A stretch of 64,000 nt of DNA from Megalonaias nervosa (lineage: Eukaryota > Mollusca > Bivalvia > Unionida > Unionidae), in the NCBI GenBank assembly GCA_016617855.1, contig JAECUM010009482.1:1-64000 (forward strand), written 5' to 3'. The position numbers were made by a program, and so were the translations under genes. The notes below the pieces were generated by a model. It saw only the letters and a list, made by a program, of their open reading frames with translations. It made no database searches and was not told where the DNA came from. Below, piece by piece: positions 13,601-27,674 of the stretch (the stretch's first letter is position 1; every line of letters starts with the position of its first letter).

Positions 13601-15706
13601 TCTTGGTGTCTAGTTTGTCCTAAATGAAAATGGTGCTGATCTGATGTCAGACATGGTTGCTGCAATGTCTAATTCAAAAATCTTGTCACTTAAGAATATT
13701 GGAGCTCAGGTTTCAATATGCAGAGTTAAAAACAAGAAATGGTCTTATATTGAATTAATGGAGATACCTTTTGGACTGTAGAGAATCATTCCTTTCAATT
13801 TTGCATGTAATTTATATAGCTTAAAGCCTACACATTATACGTAGTTCATTTAATTTGCTTAAACATAGATATAAGCATGTTGTTGGAATTAAGTCCTAAA
13901 TGAGTTGTAAGCTTTGCATCTTGAAATTGGCTGTTTATTGTTTCTTGTAATAGGCATGATAGTTTTGCAACTTAATGTGACTATACTATATGCAATAACT
14001 CTTATCCATCCATCCATTCAGCCATCACACAATCTCATTATCACAGCTCGTCCCATAGATTTTGGATGGCTACCATAACACTTGACATTATTATATTCAT
14101 CACCTGATGATGTACATATAAGAAAATCACTTTGCACCTGCAATTTTTGGGGAGAGTTATGGTCTTTTTTATCTTTTATCTTGTATGCAAGTATATTATC
14201 CAATCACATGAGTTTAATTAATGTCTGTTTTTAATTGATTGTCATGATATTGGTCATCATGTGAAGATGCATGTATCACCAAATCACTGTGCCTAACAAA
14301 TCAATATATAGCTCACCTGGCATAACGCCAATGGAGCAAATGGTATGGTCGTCAATCTGTTGTGGATCATACATATTCCTTAATCTCTCCAACATCTGGC
14401 AAAAATTGATTTTTTTTTCTTCTATTCATTTCAAAAGCCATCTTTTATTTTTGTACAAATGATGTTAAACTGCCACTACATATGGCCACAATTACTCAAA
14501 ATAAAATACCCTTTAAATAGCTTCATCAGAATTACTGAATAGAATTTTCAAAAATTTTAAATTCTGTCATAAAGACCATTTAGATTTATAGACATGATAC
14601 TGATCCACTCATTAACCATTAAATATGCCACTGTTAACCAAAAAAGAAAAACCTTCAAACTTAATTCTCCAAAACTGCTGAATAAAATGTGACCAAACTT
14701 CATAGAAAACATTCTGGCAGGAATACCTTTAATGCATGTACAATTCTTCCAATCCACCTTCAGGTACTAAAACTATTTATGAAAAAAATGAAGTTTGACT
14801 ACATAACAGAAACTGCTGTTTAAATTTTGACCAAATCAGACAGAAATCATTCTGGTACAAAAACGTTTGAAAAAATTATGTCCTTATGCTATCAAGTATA
14901 GTGGCTATTACCAAAAATGGGAAAGGGTTTACATGACTTATTGAAATCCACAAAGTGTCCTAGCATAGGAACTATTTTTTTCTATTGGAGAAATGCTGCT
15001 GTTTTATCCAATATGGATTAAACTTCAGAAATCTTCAAACATTTGTTTTCACAATACATGGAGTTATTACTCTTTATGTTAGAACTTGATATAGCAATTA
15101 TGTCATGATATTGTGAATGCAGCTAGTTTAATATCAGTAATATGTTACATGTTGCTATTGCATAGCTTACTGTTTCTGGGATGGAAATTACCCTCATCTG
15201 TAAGATGAAAATTCATCTACCTATTGTGTGACTTACACAATATTCTCTAAGCTGACCCACCGACCCAGAAAATGGCCATTAGCCCTCATCCTTTTTATAG
15301 ATGTTGCCATGCTTAGTGGATATAAATCATACATTATGGAAAAAATATTTTACATCATTTACTCTTGATTGTATCATAATTTTAGAATTTGAAATCCTTT
15401 GCACATAAATGAAAACCAAACATCAGAGGTATGAAATGGACTGATTTGATTGTGAGCATCTTCTAAGCTTATTTAACTTCCAGATTATGTGACCACAATT
15501 ACTTAAAAACAGAAACAAAACTGTAACAAACTTATACTCAAAACCACTTTACTTTGACATATTTTGATTGATAAATCAACATTGCTGAAATGTTTTGGAT
15601 CCAGTTATGCAACAGAAAACTTCTGTTGCATAACTCAATCCAAACTTTTAAGCAGTGTTGATTTAACAATCAAAATATTTCAAAATTAAGTGTGGTTTTG
15701 AGTAAA

Positions 15707-15749
<43 letters not shown>

Positions 15750-18700
15750 TAACCAATAAAGTCTCTGCTTTATCTAGTTCAGCCACCTCCTTCTGTCGAA
15801 GCATTAGCTGGGGGCATTGCAGGTGGTGCGACAGCATTAATTGTCATAGTTGTCATCATTGTCCTGTGGCAAAGGAAACGTAATAATCTGTAAGTTGTAT
15901 ACCAATTTAATATATTGATTTGATGTTCCAGATTTAGGCATTGGACACTTACATTAATGAATACATGGAAATTTATTTACAAAGGACACTAAAGGACGAG
16001 GACTTTATTGACTTGTCACTTTCCACAGGGTTGATTTGAAAGGTAATTGATGCATCTTACAATGGCAAACTTTTGTTTTTCAGTAAATGGTATACTAAAT
16101 GAAAAGGAAAAGGGGGACATGAACTAAACCCCTCAAACCCTTTCTGGAATCTGTAACCACCTTCATGGAACCTAAACCTTGTATTTGCTTACTTTCAAAA
16201 GGTTCTTAATCTCAGTAATACAGATGTTTCATTCTAATCAGGATCCTATCCCATTCCAGTATTATAGCTACCATGCTTAAAACTTTTCTGCATAAATCTG
16301 ACTCTTATAACATTAATGTTACAATGCATGACAACTAGATACTCACTATAGGTTTTTTGTACTTGTTTCTAGTAAACTTGCTTGGAAGACAGATATCTAT
16401 CATATATGTGTATTTTTTTATTTCCCCCAGTTTAATTTTATGGTCATATGACCAATACAAGGCCCATTTGTGCCTCTTATCTTATGGTGCAGCCTTTCTA
16501 ATAAATCCTTAATTATGCTAAATTGCTGTCCATTTTAGCTGCAAAATATAGTCCATGTTCCTTCTATATACATGATTTTACACTAGGTATTCTGGACACA
16601 GTCTGCAATCATGAAAAATATATTCCTATTCTTTAATAAACCCATAGGCTGTGGATATGAATTAGTGAGTAGTAATATTAAGTGGGTCAGTGGGTCACAG
16701 GGTTGACACCTGCCCCAACCAACCTAGATCAGCTTTTGTTCTGGGTCTTTACATTCAAACAGGTTGGTGAATTCAAACCTATATCATCCTGTACAATGCC
16801 TTTAATACTGGAAATTAAAATAAGTTACACAGCCCTAGCATTCTTTGAAATAAAACATGCAGTGGTATCAATTTTATTTTTAAGGAAAAAGGCCAGTAGG
16901 TTATTAGATGATGCCACTGGATCAAATATGGAAAATTTGATTAAAGTAAGAAAGGAGAGGTAAGTGATAATGTATTGTAAGTATCATACATCAAAACTTC
17001 CTTCACTTCAAACTGGCCTTTGGTTTAGGACTAGGCAACAAAATTACACATTTTTGTCTGTTTTGTTCATGTAACCATTAAGTGAGATAGAACAGTAGAT
17101 TAGTTAATGTTTATACATAGCTTAATTAAAGAATTGATTTATTTTGTGGAAATACATTAGAGTTGTTGATTAAACATTTCTTTCACCAGTGCTCCCAGCT
17201 ATAATTAAATGGTCTCAAATATAACATTAATTGATTTTTATCTTTGTAACTGTTACCTATAGTTAATTTATTTGATTTTAGTATTTGTGATTTGGCACAG
17301 TACATAATATCTGCATGTAAAATAATGATTATGTACATTATTATTATAGTATATCTTGTATGGAGGATTATATTATTCCCAGAAAGGAAGTTCAATGAAA
17401 ATTTTGCATAATTAACCTGTTAATGCAAATTACAATATTTCAGCATCATTAAATTTTAGCAGTATCAAAATTTATTGAATCAGTGATATACAACAATGGA
17501 CATTTTTAGAGGTAACTGTTTTTGCTATTTGAACAAATTCAGTTTATGCAAACAGAAAAGAAATGTGGTTGGTTTATTCCAGCACAAGGGATTTATCAAA
17601 CAACATAATAATATGTCTGCTTGTCTGACTGGGCAAATGATTTTCATGTGTTACAGAAGAAAATAATAGGATTGATAATCATTTTTGTGATTCAATCCTT
17701 TGATCACATTTTACTGTTTGTTTCTATTAATTTTTTAATATGATTGTCTTTATATTGTTTTTATTTTTGTTCTTTGCTTTTCACAGAATAAATGAAAAAG
17801 TATACTGGGCTTTCCTGACTGTCCTTCTGCATTCATCATTTGTTACATCCATCCATCCCTTCTTTATTTCTTCATGATAACTCCTTTAATTATTATTGGA
17901 TTCTAGCTAATTTGGTTTGCAGCTAGATATTGATGTGTCCTGGCCTGAGTTTTGTTATAAACATTCTATATCATTGTTTTACACAGCTATAGCCCCTGAT
18001 TCTTAGACCTACCTGGTTTTATTTCTACACAGTAACTCCTTTAGTTATTTTTAGATTTGAACCACACTTGGTATGAAGTTTGCAATTGATCAGTTCTAGT
18101 CCCTGATTGTCAGACTCATCTACACAATAACTCCTTTGATTGTGATTGGATTTCAGCTATATTTATTAAGCATATAGATATTGGTGAGACCTTCAAGTTC
18201 AGTTTGTCTCTAATCTTTCAACTTCATTGTTCAGATAATCTAACTTCAAATATGTCCACCAATGCTAAAAATAGAAAACCTCTTAGAAGACTTCTCAAAA
18301 CTGCTAAACAGAATTTGACCAATTTCAACAGAAAGCTTTTGCATTAAGTTTACCTTCTCTATGATGAGTTTATCTCAATTTCTTTGATACCATTAATTTC
18401 ATACCTGTGTAACTTCCCATAAAGATGCACCATGCAGAGTACAGTATTTCATGCTTCTGTTAGAATTAGGTCTCCCGTGTTAATTGTTGTATTTAGTTCT
18501 GTTTCTTAGACATTGTTGTTTGCAAAGTCATGTAACTTGGTAGCCTAGATGTATCATGAAGTACTACAACTTTAAATCAGTTAGGTTACTATGACCTATA
18601 TTTTATACTCCAGTGATCTGCATTAACCTTTTGTGTTTAATTCAATTCCTTAGACACTATTACCTGAAATTAAATTACTGTAACCTATATTTCTCACTCT

Positions 18701-19210
18701 CATGATCTGCATTAACCTTTGTGTGTATATCATTTGTTTGATACTGTTAAATTTAATACATAAAAGCATTGTATGAAGTGACACATCTTTTGGACAAAGC
18801 AAAGCTTAGCAACCTGTCATAGGCCATTTACTTGTTATTCTATTGGGTCACAAAAACATCTTTAGAATTGCCACCACTGTCATCACCACTACCACAACCA
18901 GCAACTGCTGCAAAAGAGATAAGTTTTTTTGGAGCTGCAGTGGCTCAGTGGTTATCATGCCAGACTCATTACCAAAAGGGTGCAGTTTCGAATCTAGTAC
19001 CATAAGACCAGCCAGGGTCAGCATGGTATGTTCTTGGGCAAGGAAATTTACTCCAATTGCCTCAGCACTAAAAACTCTACTTGTCTTGCTGTGCCATAAA
19101 GTGTCAAAACCAAACCATAAAGCAAGGTCTCTTTAGTTATAACAAAAAAAGTTTATGATTGGGAGTTTATATGAAATCAATCAAAGTACTCATAGCAATG
19201 GTATTATATG

Positions 19211-19263
<53 letters not shown>

Positions 19264-22200
19264 GGTGGGTGGGTGTGCTACTAATCAATATCAGCATGTG
19301 TAAAAGTCATGAATTTGGAGCCATTATTATGAAAGTAATGTGAGACATACCTATTTGAGACATACTAATATCTTTAATTGAGCTGCAATTTACATACTTG
19401 AAAAAGAATATAATGGCAAGTATGAAACAGTTTTACATGAAACTGAGCTTTTGATTGCCATGAATAAAGTGATATTATAAATTATGTGCCATACATTTTA
19501 TGCATCATTTGACCAATTTAGTTTAAATAGTGTCATGTCAAATAAAGTGGCACAGATGACTCATTGGTAGATACGTTGTACCCTCAGCTACTGGGTATTT
19601 TATTTTGAGATGAAACAATAAACACGTATTAAAAATCCTTGTAATAGGTCTGTTAATTGTAATAAATTTTTCTCTGCCCAGGCCCATCAACCTAGCTAAC
19701 TTTGCAGAGTATGTCGCAGACTACCACAAAGACAGCAATCTGAAGTTTTCTCAAGAGTATGATGTAAGTCATAAAAACATGATGTTACTGGATTGTCTAA
19801 TTTTTCACACAGTGTTTATTTATAAAGAATCTAATGTAAAATGCCATTTATGACTGTTCTTGATAACCATTCTGACCTATTTATTTAAAGATAAGAGTAC
19901 ATATCTTTATTCCGTGATAAACGAGCCAATCGTATTAATTATTTGAAATGATGCTGATTATTCAGATGATTGACTCATATGGATTATGTTGTGTCCTCAG
20001 AATTTTTGCTTCTTACATTGTCTCTGATTGTTGCTAAGTAAATATCACTTTGATAAAATGTTCTTTGTCATGCAGAAATAACAGATTGCTCAAGCGTGAC
20101 TAAAGATTCAATACAGTCTATTCAAAAGTATTCCACAGTCCAAACCTATGTAATTAACTGCCACTAAAAATCAATGGTTAAAAAAGTTAATCAACCAGCA
20201 TGACCAGCAAATGTGTGAATAGAATCCACATCAGTTAAGTTTACCTTGATTAAAGATCTTTGACACTGTGTTCAGAAGATCATACATAATATGTCCATCC
20301 ATTGCATCTTTTTGATCATCTGGATGACTGATTATCCTGAGAAAGAAAACAACAAATGTCCCATATATATTAGTGTCCATCCATCACACCTATTCTTAAT
20401 GGATATTCAGAGTAGATGTCTGATTGGTCTGAAGTGTAAGCATATGATCTTAATTAAAGTATCTTAGTGATGTTTTATTGTGTCTGCTTTTACTGCTCTT
20501 AAACATGTCAGACATCTACAAAATTTTAATATTTACTTGATTACTGATACATATAAAACAAGCAAATGTTAGATCCATAATTATGTTCACAGTTCTAAAT
20601 TTTGATGAAGAATTTAAACTTGAGTTTATAGACAAAATGTATGCCCCTGATCCAGAGTCTATAGACAAAATAATACTGATCATGAGTATATAGACAAAAT
20701 GTATGTCCCTGATCCTGAGTATATAGACAAAATGAGTGCTACTGATAATGAGTATATAGACAAAATGTATGTCCCTCATCCTGAGTATATAGACAAAATG
20801 TGTGTCCATGATCCTGAGTATATAGACAAAATGTATGTCTGTCCCTGATCCTGAGTATATAGACAAAATGAGTGCTACTGATAATGAGTATATAGACAAA
20901 ATGTATGTTCCTTATCCAGAGTATATAGTCAAAATGTGTGTCCCTGATCCTAAGTATATAGATACAATGAGTGCTACTGATAATGAATATATAGACAAAA
21001 TGAGTGCTACTGATAATGAGTATATGGACAAAATGTATGTCCCTCATCCTGAGTATATGTATGACAGTATATAGACAAAATGTATGATCCCTCATCCTGA
21101 GTATATAGACAAAATGTGTGTCCATGATCCTGAGTATATAGACAAAATGTATGTCTGTCCCTGATCCTGAGTATATAGACAAAATGAGTGCTACTGATAA
21201 TGAGTATATAGACAAAATGTATGTCCCTTATCCAGAGTATATAGTCAAAATGTGTGTCCCTGATCCTGAGTATATAGATACAATGAGTGCTACTGATAAT
21301 GAATATATAGACAAAATGAGTGCTACTGATAATGAGTATATGGACAAAATGTATGTCCCTCATCCTGAGTATACAGACAAAATGTATGTCCCTGATTCTG
21401 AGTATATAGACAAAATGAGTGCTACTGATAATGAGTATATAGACAAAATGTATGTCCCTTATCCTGAGGATATAGACTAAATGTGTGTCCCTGTTCCTGA
21501 GTATATAAACAACATGTATGTTTCTGATCATGAGTATATAGACAAAATGTATGTCCCTTATCCTGAGTATATAGACAAATTAGATGTTCCTGATTCTGAG
21601 TAACTATATAGATATAATGTATGTCCCTGATCATGAATATATAGGAAAACGGTATGTTCCTGATCTTTCTTATATTGACAATATATTTGTCCCTGATTAG
21701 TCCAGATAATCATCATTTTACTGTACATAGAATGTTAATCTGTTATTAAGTACATATTAAAATTAACTTAAATATTTAAATAATGCAAGGAGTGTTTTAA
21801 GTATTTGTTATCATGTATTATTCAATACTAATTCTAAAAAGTTATATTAAGAACACTCTTAATTAGTGTTAATAATATATAGTCACTTAATGGCCAGCCT
21901 AATTGGTCTGCAACTTTAAGGTTAGTAATATGCATATCTTTATGTAAAAAGAATTTCTTTATAGAAGCAATACAAGGAATTTAGATTTTTAGTAGGGGTC
22001 AGTTTATACTGAGAATGTTCCAGCAAGGCTGTGCCATAAATACTACACCTATAAATTGGGTATTTAATGATGGAAAACCATATTATCATTGTTTTTCAAA
22101 TGCCAAGAAGTAAAAGTGAATGAAATTAGTTATTTATGTAACTGTTAACTGAAGAAAGCTGTAAACCTATAATGGAATTCAAAATCATATCTACATCATT

Positions 22201-25200
22201 AAGTGAGCAGCAGTATTCTTTAGGTTACTTTAGCATGAGGGACCACAATATAGTGTTTTATGACTTTTTTCTTCCATAAAGGACCTGAAGACCATGAGTC
22301 CAATGCATTCCCATGAAGCAGCAGACATGGAAGAAAACCGTCTGAAGAACCGCTTTGTTAACATTCTACCTTGTAAGTTTTATTGTTTTTTACTATAGAC
22401 TGATGAGTTCTTCATTGTGTAGACATGTACTCACAAATGCTATCTCTGAGATTCTCTCACTTCAGTGTGGTTAATTCTGAAGTGTGCATGGACTTTTCTC
22501 ACCCTCAGTAATCTGTTATTATGATGTATGTATTCAAAGTTTTTGAGTAAATGAGCAATAGATTCACAAGACATATATAAAGAGTGCCTGTTGTGATGTG
22601 GCCATTGAATATAAAAACACCCAAACAACATAGAATTATTGTCAGGCTCAGTATATATATATATATATATATACTGCCATTTCTCAGCACAAAAGATGAT
22701 ATTCTTGGAAGTCACTATAACTTGTGGAGGAAGAACCCAGGAAATCCTGCTAAGAACCACTGACCCACAGGAAGCTACTGGCAAGTTTTCTCACATCCCC
22801 ACATTGGCCAAAACAAGACTCCTAACCCATGTAGCCAGAGGTGTGTTGGCATGATCAGTAAAGGCAATCACTTGAGACCACTGAGCTACCTGAGGCCCCT
22901 TGAGTTAAATAAGCGAAGTTCTGCAAAAGCTGAATTCTGGTTATTCCTGTGCCTAAAGGGAGCTAGTTTCCTGGATTTATATATTATACAAGTTGTTTAT
23001 TCAAAGATTGAAATTTGGACCCAAAACACCAATTCCAGAATAAACAGTGATCAGAGAGATCTTTATTCGCTACTACCTTTATTTGCTACTAAGAGAAACC
23101 TCCGTATGACAAACGGAACCAAACTAATGCATGACATCCAAGCAAACCTAACAACTAGCTTACCTACTACAGTAGAACAACTTGATAACTGCCTGCATTC
23201 ATTGCTCGACAAACATGCCCCAGCAACCAAGTGCAGAGTAGCAATTCAGAAATGTTCTCCGTGGTATAGCAGTGTTAGGGACCAGCTTTGCACTGCTAAA
23301 AGAGACCACCATAAAGCTGAGAGACTTTGGCTTTCCACCAGACTCACTATTCATAAGCAGATCTATGATGCCGCTAAGAAGAATGTCACAAACATAGTCC
23401 ATGCAGCGAAATCAGCCCACTACAGTACTAAGATCATGGAAAGTTCCAGCTGCAAAGAGCTATTTGAGATTACTAACAAGCTAATGTCAAGGAACAAATG
23501 TACACCATTTCCAAATACCTTCTCTCTAGTCGACCTTCCGGACCTGTTTGCAAATTTCTTCCATGACAAAGTACAAACCATCAGAGATAAACTTGACAAC
23601 ACAATTTCAGTTGACTCGTCATCACCATACAGTTGCGATACAGAATTTCAGCGGCAACCGTTAGCAGCATTTGAACCTGTCTCTATGGCACCTATTTAGT
23701 ACGTACAATTGTGATGAAGAGTGCACCAAAGTCATGTGAACTGGATCCGATTCCAACGTCACTGCTGCTAGAGTGCTTGGATCCAATACTGCCTTCACTA
23801 ACTGATGTTATTAATACCTCTCTCTCATCTGGAGAATTCCCATCATTTTACAAAACTTCCATTGTAAAGCCTCTGCTGAAGAAACCAACACTCAACCATA
23901 ATGATTTAAAGAACTACCGCCCAGTTTCTAATCTCCCATTCATGACAAAAATCTTAGAAAATGTTGTTCTTGTATCTCATCTGAATTCAAACAGTCTTTT
24001 TAGCAATGTACAGTCTGCATATCGCCCTTGCCACAGTACTGAAACTACTCTTCTGAAAGTAGTCAATGACCTTCTCTCTGCTTTGGATGGCGGAAAGAGT
24101 ACAGTCAACACTCTCCTTGACTTGTCTGCAGCGTTTGACACTATAGACCATGATATATTACTTCACCATCTCCAGCATGTATTTGGCATTCATGATACAG
24201 CCTTACTATGGTTCAAGTCCTACTTGGTCAACAGGACACAAATTGTGTCCGCAAATGGAAAACACTCCAGCCCAGTTGATCTATGCTGTGGTGTTCCACA
24301 GGGTCTGTTCTTGGACCTGTTCTCTTCATTCTATACACTCAGCCACTCTCAAGTGTCATAGATCATCATCCAGTGTCTCACCAATTGTATGCTGATGACA
24401 CCCAAATATACAAATCTAGCCATCCAACTGAAGTTGAAGCTACCATCCAAGGCATAGAGAGGTGCATTTCTGATGTGAAATCATGGATGACATGTAACAA
24501 GCTGCAGATGAATGATGATAAAACTGAAGCCATTCTGATTACAACACAAAAGACTTTCTCATTCACATCCTTTACCTCAGACAATAAATATCAGCAACAC
24601 CAACATTAAATTCACACAGTCAGTACGAAACCTAGGTGTTACTCTTGACAGTACTCTCTCATTGCACCAACATGTCATGAACATATGCAAGGTTGCATAT
24701 CTTGAGCTGAGACGCATCAGCTCCATTCGCAAGTATCTTTCAGTTGATGCCACTAAAACACTTGTGTGTTCCTTAGTACTTTCAAGACTGGACTATTGTA
24801 ACTCAATTCTGTCTGGTTTGTCTCAATATCTACTTCAGAAACTTCAAAAAGTTCAAAATACAGCTGCTCAGATCATCCTTAGAGTACCACGATCAGAGCA
24901 CGCCTCTCCCCTGCTCTGTACCCTACACTGGCTATCCATACGATCCAGAATTAAACACAAAATTTGTTCTCTGTGCTACGCTTCACTGACGGGCTCCAGT
25001 CCAACATACCTATCTGACCTCACCCATGTGTACACACCTGCAAGATGCTTACGCTCCTCTTTTGACACTCGTATTCTCATTATTCCCACTATGAAGATGA
25101 AATCATATGGACAACGCTCTTTTGCATACCAGGGCCCAGCAACGTGGAATGAATTGCCCACTGCATTTAGACACAAAGACACAGTGATCTCATTCAAGAG

Positions 25201-27621
25201 CGCTCTTAAAACTCACCTATTTCAACTGCAAGAACAGACTTAAAGACCTAATAATGTATCCTTGCCTTAAATATTTACAGCATATTTTCTGTTTCTACTT
25301 TCGTAGTATTTGTTTTTATTTTTGTAACCATATCATTATATATGGTTTTTTTTGTTGCTTTTTTTTAAGTGTTGTCAAATGTTGTAAAGCGCTTAGAGCT
25401 TCTAAAGATTAGGCGCTATACAAAGTCCTCATTATTATTATTATTATTATCTAATTCAGAATATAATTTGACAAATCCAAAAGACAATAGGATGTCATGA
25501 ACAGGGAAACACAGTCACAGTTAGGAATTACCTTCTCCCATATGAGAATACAGAACCGAATTTATGCTCTATGGATGATGCATACTAAACTTGGAACCTT
25601 ATTAATTGTACCCTACCTTTAAACCATAATTTTTAAATGAGCAATACAAAATGTCTGCCTATAACCATAGTAGAGACCTACATTTTGCATGAACAGGTTC
25701 CCAGATCTTTTTAAATATAGGGCACTACATTTTTCAATTTAGGACAAATTAGGACACCACTCAACATTATGATCATGACTCAAATCCACATGAAATTTTA
25801 AAGAAATCCTCATACCAAAACCAAATCTCTTAAAATATTATGATGGAATCTGAACCAGCTATATATGGATCCCTTGTATATTATAGTTTAAAAATATTGG
25901 TGACAGGGCATTTTAATGCAACAAACAGTATTATGGCTTTTTATTCTCCATTGTTGACATGTTAAGAATGTTAAGCAAATGTGAATATTTTATTGATACA
26001 CTGCACAGAATTGTTAAAGTGACATTCTTGTAACACATAAACCAACATATTATAGACAGCAAGTGCCAGTCAGAATTTTCTGATTATGTAATATTAGTAA
26101 ATAAGTGCCAACCAGAATTTTCTGATTATGTAGTATTAGTAACAATGTGACAAAAAAATATTTACTTTATTTAAATTGAATGAGTATGAGCAAAATGGTT
26201 AAAAAACCAATTTGATCACCAGACAGTGCTAGGTATCATTGACAAAAATGAACTTGGCAAATGCAACAGCAGTGGACTCTTCTTACTGAGGAAATGCCCT
26301 CAGAATTACCTACTAATCACCAACACAGTATTCTGCCTTCCAAAATGCAACAAGAAATTTTGGATGCACCTATGCTTCAGCACTGGCATCTTATTAACTG
26401 CATCATCATCAGGAGAAGAGACATGCATGAGGATGTCCAAATGTCAAAAACCATGAGAAGTGCAAAATGTTTGACTGACCACAGCCTTGTAAGTCTCCAA
26501 ATTCAATATCACGATCCAGCCTAGCTGACATCCACAAGGCCAAAAAGTGCCCAAAATCATGTCACCAAATTGAAACAGGAGAATGTGAAACAGGAATTTG
26601 CCAAGAACTGTGCAGCAAACTGGATACAATAGATACAAACTCAGAGAATGTCTAGGAAATCTAGACATCCTGCAGGGACTCTGTGTTAACTCAACTGCAT
26701 CCATAATCCTCAGTCGCACCATGCATAAATATCATGATTGGTTTGATGAGAACGACACTGCTGTTCAGAGACTTTTGAACGAGAAACATTGGCTACAAAA
26801 GGCCTATATAGAAGATAGAATTTCATCATCTAAGAGGGCAGGCTTCAACAATATCAAGCAGAATGTCTAATCCAAACTCAGAGGGCAGCAAAACTCATGG
26901 CTGAGCAAAATGTCAGATAAGATTCAATCCTATGCAGACAGAAATGATTTTTAGAACTTGTAAGATGCTTTGAAGAAAAGCATTTATAATATGGGCTACC
27001 TAGAAATGCCAGAATAGCTGTTAAATCCCAGTGTGATTCATCTTTAGATGATAATTTCATTCAGTAAATACTGGCTGATGATAGTGATGAAGTAGATATA
27101 GCTCAAAGTGTACCATGCTCTCTAGGTATAACTTTAAGAGAACCAATGCTCACTAGATATAACTCGAAGTGTACCATGCTCTTTAGATATAACTTAAAGA
27201 GAACCAATGCTCACTAGATATAACTCAAAGTGTACCATGCTCTCTAGATATAACTTAAAGAGACTATGCTCACTAGATATAACTCCACTAGATCCATAGT
27301 GTACTTGATATAGCTCCGAGAATATCATTATCACCTAAATAAACAGCAACATTCATATATTTTGCTCAGATGTGGAGGATTTTTTTCAGTGTGATCTTTA
27401 GAAACTCTGAACAATCATATCTGAGCAAAACATATCATGTCCAGTTGTATATTTGAACCATCTGCAAAAACAAGATGATGACATGGTCAAATGAGATGAT
27501 GACATGGTTATGCAGGCATTGGTTATTCTTGTTTTACAGTTGACCATAGCCGTGTACGGTTGCTGCCAATTGATGATGTACCTGGATCTGACTACATAAA
27601 TGCCAACTTTCTCCCTGTAAG

Positions 27622-27674
<53 letters not shown>

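Noticed and set aside
16682..16884. Upstream extension of the juxtamembrane exon's open frame
   Set aside because: The frame is open but lies before the tttttaag acceptor. The phase of the transmembrane exon requires the start at 16885.
18932..19000. A functional tRNA gene at the A/B boxes
   Set aside because: The sequence between and after the boxes does not fold into a cloverleaf, the B box is degenerate, and a SINE body follows.
20516..21634. Long open frames of 70-174 codons on both strands over the minisatellite
   Set aside because: They are by-products of a stop-free 33-bp repeat in an intron, open on both strands alike, with no start, splice or codon evidence.
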